Positions 57,790-64,000 of a stretch of DNA of 64,000 nt are shown piece after piece. The translations under genes were made by a program, and so were the position numbers. The notes below the pieces were generated by a model, which was not told where the DNA came from, did not search any database, and was given only the letters and a program-made list of their open reading frames with translations. How positions within the stretch are numbered: the stretch's first letter is position 1; every line of letters starts with the position of its first letter. The stretch spans positions 77,071 to 141,070 of the forward strand of contig CAZVZK010000005.1 of assembly GCA_964630925.1 (NCBI GenBank), read 5' to 3'. Source of the stretch: RGDT01 sp964630925 (GTDB taxonomy: Bacteria > Planctomycetota > Planctomycetia > Gemmatales > Gemmataceae).

Positions 57790-58956
57790 TCACTCCGGCA
57801 GCCAGGGCGGCTCGGGGGTGGCGTCGGTCAGGCCGGCCCACTCGGCGGCGAGGTCGTCGTCGTGGAACAGGAGCCACGAGCGCTCGGGGATGTCGAAGTC
57901 GGCCAGGGTGCGGCGGATGACGTGGATGGCCGCCGGCACGTCGGTCAGGGCGAGATCGACGTAGCAGTAGCGGATGCCGCTGCCGCCCCCCACGCTCGCG
58001 CCGACGCCCGCTGACACCAGCGCCGCGTTGACGGCCTCGTCGATCTGGTGGCGGTAGTCCGCCTCGGCCCCGGCGGGGCGGCGGCTGCCTTCGATCTTGA
58101 GGTAGGCGAACGTCTCGCCGCAGCGGGAGAAGCGGCCTGACCAGAACACGCGCCGCGAGCGGGCCGCCATCCACATCTCCGGCAGGATGGCCGCCGCCGC
58201 GATCAGGTCGGACTGGCCGGCGTAGTCGTCCTGGCCCGTGCGGGGGCGGCACTCGTATCCGGTCCACTCGGCGTCCTCGCGCCACTCCATCGCCGGGCGC
58301 TCGGGCAAACCCTTGACCACCTTGGCGATGGCCTTCTCGGCCGTCTCGCGCAGGCGCTCCATCGGGTGGCCCGTCCGGCCTGTGCGGCGGTCTGACACCG
58401 TGGCGATGACGCCGACCCAGCGGTTCAGCACCTCCTCGCCGAGGAGGCCCTCGGTGAGCCACAGGGCGTGGCCGAGATCCTGCCTCTCGTCCGGCGCGGT
58501 GTACACGTCGCACGAGAAGGCGAGGTCGATGCAGTGAGACTCGCCGGGGGACGCCGACGCGAGGGCCTTCGCCAGGTCCTTGCCGCCCTTGGCCTGCACG
58601 GAATGGAGGGCCATCTCCACGCTCTCGGCGGGGCGCGCCGGGACGAAGGTCCAGCCGGGGATCTCGGGGGCCTCGCGGAGGATGACCTCGACGAGGGGGC
58701 GGAGGTGGTGCCGGCTCTCGGGAGTGAGGGCGAGGCGGTGGCCGCCCTCGCCGGGGCCGAACTCCCAGCAGATGCCCTCGGCGATGGCGTTGAGGTGCTT
58801 GTTCACCCAGCCGGGGAGGTCCCACTTCTTCTTGCCGCGGAAGAAGGCGTCGAAGTCGGCGGTCTTCTTGTCGAACTCGCGCCACCAGCGGCCGATGGTG
58901 GTCATGACCTTGCGGCGTGCCGCCGCCTCGCTCTCGTCGGGGTACTTCCAGCGCAT
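57790..58956 (-). CDS. protein of unknown function
   Basis: 388 residues, ATG 58956 start. No signal peptide or membrane segment. Trp- and Asp-rich: RWKYPDESEAAARRKVM, TIGRWWREFDKKTADFDAFF, NKHLNAIAEGICWEFGPGEG, FVPARPAESVEMAL, and a C-terminal part IDEAVNAALVSAGVGASVGG ... IRYCYVDLALTDVPAAIHVI, ending RSWLLFHDDDLAAEW. The C-terminal half looks like a small alpha/beta domain with ligand-binding character, but I do not recognise the family. It begins 2 bases after the preceding gene stops, so they are probably co-expressed. Confidence 0.82.
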   Translation of the reverse strand: MRWKYPDESEAAARRKVMTTIGRWWREFDKKTADFDAFFRGKKKWDLPGWVNKHLNAIAEGICWEFGPGEGGHRLALTPESRHHLRPLVEVILREAPEIPGWTFVPARPAESVEMALHSVQAKGGKDLAKALASASPGESHCIDLAFSCDVYTAPDERQDLGHALWLTEGLLGEEVLNRWVGVIATVSDRRTGRTGHPMERLRETAEKAIAKVVKGLPERPAMEWREDAEWTGYECRPRTGQDDYAGQSDLIAAAAILPEMWMAARSRRVFWSGRFSRCGETFAYLKIEGSRRPAGAEADYRHQIDEAVNAALVSAGVGASVGGGSGIRYCYVDLALTDVPAAIHVIRRTLADFDIPERSWLLFHDDDLAAEWAGLTDATPEPPWLPE

Positions 58957-58958
58957 GG

Positions 58959-60116
58959 TCACTCCCCCAGCGTGATTTGCAGCGACAGCCACTCCCCCTC
59001 GCGCCCGTGCTTGATGCGGGCGTCCTTCTTCTTCTCCAGCTCGGCCTCCAGCCGGCGCGCCGTCGCCTCGCCGTCGCAGCGGACGGCGGCCTGCGCACGC
59101 AGCGGGGCCCCCGACGGCACCCAGGCCGCCAGCGTCCGCACGCCGGCGAGGTCGGCGAGCGGCAGTGCCTTCGACAGCGGCAGGGCGGCCAGGTATGGCG
59201 ACTTCGTCCAGTCGCGGGAGTGGGCGACGGCCCAGGCCAGCGTGCCCGCGGCCAGGCGCTCCTCGACGGCGGAGCGCAGCTCGGGGACCAGACGCTCCAG
59301 GCCCTCGGCGGGGCGGACGGGGATGTCGGACAGGTCGGTGAAGGCGCCGACGACGACGACGTTCTGGAGCGGCACCCACAGGATTACGGGGAAGCCGGCC
59401 AGCTTCGCCTCGGAAACGGGGCGTCCGCCGACCTCCTTCGGCGATTTGGCCTGGAGGGCCTCGCGCAGGCGGTTGAGGCCGACCGGCTCGCGGGTGCGGA
59501 TGACGAGGACGGAAGGCGGGGTGAGGTTCACCTCGCCGCCCTTCTCCAGGACAGCGCCGGCGGCCATGTGGGCTATGTTGCCGGCCGGGATGCCGAGGAG
59601 CTTTTCCGCGGAGTCGAGCGACACCTCGACGTTGGCGACCTTGATCGCGCGGGCCTTGATCATCTCGCCGAGGGGGCCGGAGAGGATCTCGTTGGCGTGC
59701 AGGCCGGCGACGAGCGTCGTGCCCTCGGGCATGTAGGCGAGGGCGGCGAGGCGGGCCGGGGCGGACGGCTCCTGATCGACCCAGGGCGTCAGGGACGGGA
59801 GGAAGGGGCGGCGAGAGGTGCGGGTGATGCCCTTGTCGTTCGTCCGCCGCCAATCGACGGTGTTGAGGGCGTAGGCGAGGCCGAGGGCCGCCGACACCAG
59901 CATCACGGAGAGGATGACGATGGCGGTGCGGCGGTTCGCGTCGACGGGCTTCCTGTATGGGGTGGGGGCGTCGGCGGGCGAGGTCGGGCGGGGGGTGTTG
60001 TCGGCGGCGGTATCGCGGACGCTGACCGTCTCGCCGCAGCGTGGGCAGGGGGCCTTGCCGCCGGGGGCGGGGGGCAGGAGGGCGTTGCAGAACGGGCAGG
60101 TCGTTTCGGCGCTCAT
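58959..60116 (-). CDS. zinc-ribbon single-pass membrane protein
   Basis: 385 residues. ATG 60116 is used; ATG 60125, nine bases upstream and overlapping the previous stop (ATGA), is equally possible. The N-terminus has a zinc ribbon CPFCNALLPP ... CPRCGETVSV. One membrane helix follows (TAIVILSVMLVSAALGLAYA, about 61-80). The larger C-terminal part has a repeated alpha/beta character (LAALAYMPEGTTLVAGLHAN, then VVVVGAFTDLSDIPVRPAEG) typical of planctomycete membrane proteins of unknown function. It sits between a nitroreductase-like gene and an unknown gene in one tight run. Confidence 0.83.
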   Translation of the reverse strand: MSAETTCPFCNALLPPAPGGKAPCPRCGETVSVRDTAADNTPRPTSPADAPTPYRKPVDANRRTAIVILSVMLVSAALGLAYALNTVDWRRTNDKGITRTSRRPFLPSLTPWVDQEPSAPARLAALAYMPEGTTLVAGLHANEILSGPLGEMIKARAIKVANVEVSLDSAEKLLGIPAGNIAHMAAGAVLEKGGEVNLTPPSVLVIRTREPVGLNRLREALQAKSPKEVGGRPVSEAKLAGFPVILWVPLQNVVVVGAFTDLSDIPVRPAEGLERLVPELRSAVEERLAAGTLAWAVAHSRDWTKSPYLAALPLSKALPLADLAGVRTLAAWVPSGAPLRAQAAVRCDGEATARRLEAELEKKKDARIKHGREGEWLSLQITLGE

Positions 60117-60121
60117 GGGGG

Positions 60122-61090
60122 TCATTCTAGCAGCTCGTCGGCGGGCAGGCGCGGGGCGGCGGGCGCGGGCGGCGACGTGCCGAAGCGGAAGAGGAGGCAT
60201 GCCGGCGGGTCGAGGGCGGCCGGCACCGGGTGGAGCGAGACGCCGCGGGCCGTCGCCTCCAGCCAGAGGCGTTGCAGGCGGCGTCCGGCGTCGAACCAGC
60301 CTTCGGGACCCTGGGTGGGGGCGTGCAGCACACCCCAGAGGGGGGCGGGCGGCACGTCGTCGAGCAGGAGGCGGCGGAACCACGCGGGGAGGATGGGGTG
60401 CGTGAGGACGGCGGCGAGGCGGGCCTCCCACGGACGCATGCCGAGGCATTCGGCGGTGAGGCCGTCGCGGTGGGGGCCGGGCAGGAGACGCATCCAGCGG
60501 TACGCCTCGCGTGCCGTGGCGGGGTCGGTGAGGTCCGCGAGCATCTGCCGGCGCACCGCCGGGCGCTGGTCGGCGGTCAGCCACTCGACGCCCTCAACGT
60601 GGATCGCCTCGGCGGGGCCGAAGGGGCGGCGGGACGTGCGGCGCAAGGGGATCATGCGGTAGAGACGCGGGTCGGGGGGAGGGGCTGTGCGTGGGCGCCA
60701 TTCGATGATGACGGCGTCCTCGATGCGACAGGAGCCGTCGAAGCCGATCTGTTCGAGGGTGAGGAGGGCGTTCTCGGCGGCGCAGCCCAGGGCGATCCAC
60801 AGGCAGCAGGCCGCTACCTCACCCCCCCCCGCCCCCCCTCTCCGAAACGGAGAGGGGGGGGGCCGTAAGAGCATCGCCTGCGCGGAGGGGTCGTGTACGC
60901 CTCCCCTGTGAGACTCGGCCAGATGTGCGCGGTGCGCGCGCGCCTCCGCTGAATCGATGATCTGACGATCCCCCCTCCCCGAAGCGGAGAGGGGGTGAGG
61001 GGGTGGGGTTGACACCCGCCACGGCTGCGTGTTCATCAGCGACGGTGCGTGCCGCACGGCGTCGAGCAGATGGGCCAGCACCTCGTTCAT
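60122..61090 (-). CDS. nitroreductase-like (Acg-type) protein with in-frame palindrome insertions
   Basis: 322 residues, ATG 61090 overlapping the GNAT stop by ATGA. Recognisable are MNEVLAHLLDAVRHAPSLMN followed by TQPWRV (the usual APSxxNTQPW start of nitroreductases), IALGCAAENALLTLEQIGF, MIPLRRTSRRPFG and the C-terminal WLEATARGVSLHPV. Between TQPWRV and AACCLWIALG the sequence contains two strange parts (about residues 27-40 and 76-91: STPPPHPLSASGRG and PPPSPFRRGGAGGGEV) encoded by GC palindromes. The insertions keep the frame. FMN-dependent reduction is the family activity; whether this version folds is uncertain. Confidence 0.82.
   Translation of the reverse strand: MNEVLAHLLDAVRHAPSLMNTQPWRVSTPPPHPLSASGRGDRQIIDSAEARAHRAHLAESHRGGVHDPSAQAMLLRPPPSPFRRGGAGGGEVAACCLWIALGCAAENALLTLEQIGFDGSCRIEDAVIIEWRPRTAPPPDPRLYRMIPLRRTSRRPFGPAEAIHVEGVEWLTADQRPAVRRQMLADLTDPATAREAYRWMRLLPGPHRDGLTAECLGMRPWEARLAAVLTHPILPAWFRRLLLDDVPPAPLWGVLHAPTQGPEGWFDAGRRLQRLWLEATARGVSLHPVPAALDPPACLLFRFGTSPPAPAAPRLPADELLE
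60818..60862. repeat. GC palindrome inside the nitroreductase-like gene, copy 1
   Basis: CTCACCCCCCCCC, then CCCCCCCTCTCCG (60832-60844), loop AAA, CGGAGAGGGGGGG (60848-60860): a perfect 13-bp stem. It contains runs of 9 C, 7 C and 9 G. Read in the gene it encodes PPPSPFRRGGAGGGEV. It is related to, and inverted relative to, copy 2 at 60971-61008. Confidence 0.85.
60971..61008. repeat. GC palindrome inside the nitroreductase-like gene, copy 2
   Basis: CCCCCTCCCCG (60971-60981), loop AAG, CGGAGAGGGGG (60985-60995), then GTGAGGGGGTGGGG. On the minus strand it starts CCCCACCCCCTCACCCCCTC and encodes TPPPHPLSASGRG. Its outer CTCACCCCC and core CTCTCCG match copy 1 read the other way, so the two copies face each other about 108 bp apart. 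Confidence 0.85.
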
Positions 61091-62190
61091 CCCAGCGCCC
61101 TCTCGACGAAGGCCAGCTCGTGGAGCGGACGCATCCCCAGGGACTCGACCTGACGGCGGTTGGCGATGTTGCGCTCGTCGATCCACGTGCCCGCGAGCGA
61201 GGCGTAGCCGGCCCGCTTCGCCTGATGCAGGAGGCCGGCGTTCAGCACACGGCCCACGCCTCGGCCCTGCCACGATCGGTGCAGTGCCGACAGGAGGAAG
61301 ACGGCGCCGGGGCACGGCGGGGAGCGGAAGAAGGCCGCGGCCTCGGGGTGCCAGGCGCTGCCGTCGAGGCGGGCGAGGATCTGGTTGAAGTCGGGCACGC
61401 CCATCGACACGCCGGCCATCGCCCCGCGCACCTCCGCGATCACCACCAGCGACGGGTCGAGGAACGGGATGAGGGGGCCGAACTGGAACTCCCACTCCTC
61501 CGCCGCGGGCGGGACGAAGTCCGGGGCGCCCAGGAATGCCGAGCTGACCACCTCGCGGACGGCGGCGAGGTCGTCCTTCAGCCGCCGCCTCGTTGAGATG
61601 CGCACCTCGACGCCGAGATCCTCCGGCGTCTGACGCATCAGCGAGCGCGGGTCGAGGGCGGTGATGTCGGGGTTGAGCCACGTCGTCGCCCGGCGGGATG
61701 TCCGGTAGCCGAGGCGCTCGAGGAGCGCGAGGGTGTACGGGGGCGACCAGGCGGTGCCGAACGGCGGTGGGTGGGTGTGGCCCGAGGTGACGAGGCCGCC
61801 GTCGGAGAGGGCCGTCAGGTTGTAGGGGCCGCGTAGGGATGATGCGCCCTGTGTGCGTGCGAAGTCCTCGGCGGCGGACAGGAGGGCGGCGGCGGCCTCC
61901 GGGTCGTCGGCGAGGTCGAGCAGGCCGAAGAGGGCGACACGCTCGCCGTGCAGTTTCTCGTGGCGTGGCCACACCAGGGCGTGGACGCGGCCGGCGGGGT
62001 CTCGGCCCCGCCAGGCGGTGAAGGCGGTGCCCCGTGCCGAGCGGAACAGGGGGTTGAGGGCGGGGTCGATGAGGCGGGTGACGCCGGCGTCGAGGGGGCG
62101 GATGTAGGGGGAGGGGCGCGGATGGAGAGCGCGTGGCAGGGCGGCGAACGCCCGCCGGGCCGCCGACGAATCCACCCTCTCGACGCGCAC
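61087..62190 (-). CDS. GNAT-like N-acetyltransferase
   Basis: 367 residues. The start is GTG 62190 (VRVERVDSSAARRAFAAL); no ATG is available upstream in a sensible place. The C-terminal third has the acetyl-CoA-binding pattern SWQGRGVGRVLNAGLLHQAK (Q/R-x-x-G-x-G/A) followed by ASLAGTWIDERNIANRRQVE. The N-terminal half (RGPYNLTALSDGG, FGTAWSPPYTLALLERLGY) resembles large uncharacterised GNAT-fold proteins. It overlaps the nitroreductase-like gene (ATGA) and is divergent from citrate synthase. Substrate unknown. Confidence 0.88.
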   Translation of the reverse strand: MRVERVDSSAARRAFAALPRALHPRPSPYIRPLDAGVTRLIDPALNPLFRSARGTAFTAWRGRDPAGRVHALVWPRHEKLHGERVALFGLLDLADDPEAAAALLSAAEDFARTQGASSLRGPYNLTALSDGGLVTSGHTHPPPFGTAWSPPYTLALLERLGYRTSRRATTWLNPDITALDPRSLMRQTPEDLGVEVRISTRRRLKDDLAAVREVVSSAFLGAPDFVPPAAEEWEFQFGPLIPFLDPSLVVIAEVRGAMAGVSMGVPDFNQILARLDGSAWHPEAAAFFRSPPCPGAVFLLSALHRSWQGRGVGRVLNAGLLHQAKRAGYASLAGTWIDERNIANRRQVESLGMRPLHELAFVERALG

Positions 62191-62193
62191 GGT

Positions 62194-62221
62194 TTGCTCT
62201 CTCGGGCGGCCTTCCCATAAT
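62194..62221 (+). promoter_or_regulatory. possible sigma-70-type promoter of citrate synthase
   Basis: TTGCTC (62194-62199), 16-bp spacer, CATAAT (62216-62221). The boxes lie 41 bp upstream of the start codon in the gap between the divergent GNAT and citrate synthase genes. Confidence 0.4.
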
Positions 62222-62262
62222 AGATGATCTACGGGGCGAATGCGCAGCGGGAGAGGCCGTCC

Positions 62263-63405
62263 ATGAGCGAGCAGTTGAAACTGGTCCCCGGCCTGGCCGA
62301 CGTGCCGGCCGCCGAGTCCGCCGTCAGCCTCGTCGATGGCAAGAACGCCCGGCTGATGTACCGGGGCATCCCCGTGGAGGTGCTGGCGCGCGAGAGCAGT
62401 TTCGAGGAGTCGTCGTGGCTGCTGCTCAAGGGGGAGCTGCCCACGCAGCGTGAGCTGGCCCTGTTCAACCGCGACCTGCGAACGCACCGCCGGCTGAAGT
62501 ACAAGATCGTGGACCTGCTGAAGTGCCTGCCGGAGGGGGGGCACCCGATGGGGGCGCTGCAGGCGGCCGTCGCCGCACTGGGCATGTTCTACCCGGCGAA
62601 GAATGTGACCGACCCGAGGAACAACTGGGAGTCGTCGGTCCGCCTCATCGCCAAGCTGCCGACGATCGTGGCGGCGTTCCACCGGCTGCGCAAGGGGGAC
62701 GACGCCCTGGATCCGCGCGACGACCTGGGGCACGCGGCCAACTTCTACTGGATGTTGACGGAGCAGGAGCCGTCGCCGGCGGTGTCGCGCGTGCTGGATG
62801 CGTGCCTGGTGCTGCACGCGGAGCACTCGATGAACGCCTCGACGTTCAGCGCCCGCGTGGTCGGCTCGTCGCTGCCGGACCCGTACACGGTGATCTCGTC
62901 GGCCATCGGCTCGTTGTCGGGCCCGCTCCACGGCGGGGCGAACGAGGAGGTGCTGGACATGCTGGACGAGATCGGGACGCTGGCGAACGTGGAGCCTTGG
63001 CTTGCCGACGCCCACGCGAAGAAGAAGAAGGTGATGGGGATGGGGCACCGGGTGTACAAGGTGAAGGACCCGCGTGCGACGGTGTTGCAGGAGCTGGCGG
63101 AGAACGTGTTCGCGGAGTCGGGGCGTCCGGCGAAGTACGACATGGCGGTGGCGCTGGAGAAGGCGGCGGTGCCGCTGATGGGGCCGAAGGGGATCTACCC
63201 GAACGTGGACTTCTTCTCGGGGATCGTGTACGAGGCGATCGGGATCCCGCGGGACCTGTTCACGCCGATCTTCGCGGTGGCGCGGGTGTCGGGGTGGCTG
63301 GCGCACTGGCTGGAGCAGATGAGGAATAACCGGATCTTCCGGCCGGAGCAGGTGTACGTCGGCAAGGTCGATCAGCCGTATGTGCCGCTGGCGGACCGGC
63401 CGTGA
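62263..63405 (+). CDS. gltA: citrate synthase
   Basis: 380 residues from ATG 62263, preceded by GGGAGAGG. All family motifs are present: SGPLHGGANEEVLDMLDEI (catalytic His), VMGMGHRVYKVKDPRA (second His), YPNVDFFSGIVYEAIGIP (catalytic Asp) and ARVSGWLAHWLEQMRN. The short length matches the CitZ-like type rather than the long E. coli form; a 2-methylcitrate synthase is a less likely alternative. It condenses oxaloacetate with acetyl-CoA, the entry of the TCA cycle. Single-gene unit. Confidence 0.97.
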   Translation: MSEQLKLVPGLADVPAAESAVSLVDGKNARLMYRGIPVEVLARESSFEESSWLLLKGELPTQRELALFNRDLRTHRRLKYKIVDLLKCLPEGGHPMGALQAAVAALGMFYPAKNVTDPRNNWESSVRLIAKLPTIVAAFHRLRKGDDALDPRDDLGHAANFYWMLTEQEPSPAVSRVLDACLVLHAEHSMNASTFSARVVGSSLPDPYTVISSAIGSLSGPLHGGANEEVLDMLDEIGTLANVEPWLADAHAKKKKVMGMGHRVYKVKDPRATVLQELAENVFAESGRPAKYDMAVALEKAAVPLMGPKGIYPNVDFFSGIVYEAIGIPRDLFTPIFAVARVSGWLAHWLEQMRNNRIFRPEQVYVGKVDQPYVPLADRP

Positions 63406-64000
63406 GTGGGGTGAAGACGCGCTCCGCTGCGCGTCGCGGCTACCCAAGAATGGGCCGGATGGGGCCGATGGAGAAGACCCAGGGCTCGCAAAGCCTCGCA
63501 CCTGGGCTACAAGAGAACAGCCGTCGCCGAAACGGCTCCAACAGCCGACAGCCGACAGCCGGGACCAGACACCTCCACCGGGCGTGTGTATCAGATGCCG
63601 TTTCGGGCCACGCGGGGACGCTGTTCGGCCACGCGAAGCTGAGATACGGCGACGAAGGCCCTGGCGGGCCGGTGGCTGTTGCGCGTCCGTCCTGGTGGTG
63701 GGGCGAAGCGGAGGGGTATCGTGGTGGTCGGGTGGGGGTCTGGGCACGGGGCACCGGGGAGATGGGGAGATTCCCAGGCGAGGGCACTCCCTGTTGGTAG
63801 CATTGGACGGGCGTCCACTCCTTGTCAAGGGGTCTGCCAACTTTTCCCGTCGTCTGGCGGGGGGTGGCTGTGTGCTGCTTTCTGGAATGTGACTCGGGGT
63901 ATTCGGTGTAAATTCTTAATTGCGATGATGTTGCGTCGCCGGACTGTAACTTCTCAATAAGCCTGGGAAAGAGGCGCAGCTGCGCGAGGGTCGAGCTGCT
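63406..64000. other. non-coding tail with dispersed repeat
   Basis: About 595 bp without a convincing gene. It holds a small palindrome just after the citrate synthase stop (GCGCTCCGCTGCGCG), the dispersed repeat at 63460-63547, a 170-bp stretch without recognisable content, and from about 63880 a less GC-rich segment (GTAAATTCTTAATTGCGATG) that may be a promoter region for a gene beyond the window. Confidence 0.55.
63460..63547 (+). repeat. dispersed repeat, copy 2
   Basis: Related to 56894-56975: both read GGxCGA...GAGAAG, then a stem (CCCAGG with CCTGGG here), GCTCGCxAAGCCTCG, GGGCTA and AACAGCCGTCGCCG ... CGGCTCC-ACAGCCG. The second stem (AGCCGTCGCCGAAACGGCT) is also kept. Same orientation. 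It lies downstream of citrate synthase, non-coding. Confidence 0.65.

Noticed and set aside
63402..63960. Short open frames after citrate synthase
   Set aside because: They overlap one another in several frames, run through a structured repeat and have no recognisable protein features.

Overview
The window is very GC-rich (third codon positions almost all G or C) and reads as a planctomycete chromosome, most probably Gemmataceae/Gemmatales. The evidence is a set of families typical of that group: DUF1559 pseudopilin-like proteins with an H-X9-DG C-terminus, a PSCyt1/DUF1549/DUF1553 protein next to a DUF1501 protein (plus a second DUF1501), TIGR02996 and TIGR03000 domains, a FG-GAP/UnbV lipoprotein beside a TPR protein, large membrane-anchored Ser/Thr kinases with WD40 or HEAT repeats, and a caspase-like protein. 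I see no rRNA, tRNA, CRISPR array, transposase or prophage. About 54 genes are supported. Because of the GC bias most also throw long mirror ORFs on the other strand, which I have left out.

Layout. 1-9.4 kb (+): end of a DUF1559 gene, small lipoprotein, FG-GAP/UnbV and TPR pair, ECF sigma factor, soluble TPR protein, and two tandem paralogous secreted proteins. 9.5-11.3 kb (-): two DUF1559 genes. 11.5-16.6 kb (+): PSCyt1/DUF1549/DUF1553 and DUF1501 pair, then a TIGR03000 protein. 16.7-19.7 kb (-): compact five-gene cassette holding a microbial-type poly(ADP-ribose) glycohydrolase between two copies of one unknown family, plus two more unknown genes. 20.0-30.1 kb (-): six closely spaced genes: GH18, PAS-PP2C phosphatase, DUF1501, caspase-like protease, Ser/Thr kinase-WD40 and a pre-peptidase-domain secreted protein. 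30.2-35.5 kb: membrane protein (+), TIGR02996 protein (-), UDP-glucose dehydrogenase interrupted by a 483-residue intein (-), nucleotide-sugar SDR (-). 35.6-39.1 kb (+): Hsp70-like protein and HAD hydrolase. 39.2-44.6 kb (-): small membrane proteins and an ABC-2-type exporter. 44.7-53.0 kb (+): argH, lysA, Rpn-like nuclease with a tandem partial duplication, HEAT-repeat protein, rdgB, TIGR02996-FGE protein. 53.0-62.2 kb (-): large kinase, secreted protein, AlkD-like protein, three unknown or poorly known genes, nitroreductase-like protein with in-frame palindromes, GNAT protein. 62.3-63.4 kb (+): citrate synthase, then about 600 bp of non-coding sequence with a dispersed repeat.

The most interesting points are: (i) the intein placed exactly at the catalytic cysteine of UDP-glucose dehydrogenase; (ii) a putative operon that joins a kinase, a PP2C phosphatase and a caspase-like protease; (iii) the ADP-ribose hydrolase cassette with duplicated unknown flanking genes; (iv) three unrelated-sequence hairpins that share one architecture, about four tandem heptamers facing their own reverse complement; (v) short GC palindromes inserted in frame inside a nitroreductase-like gene; and (vi) a one-base frameshift at a C6 run near the end of the PP2C gene. 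All function calls come from reading motifs by eye; no database search was possible.
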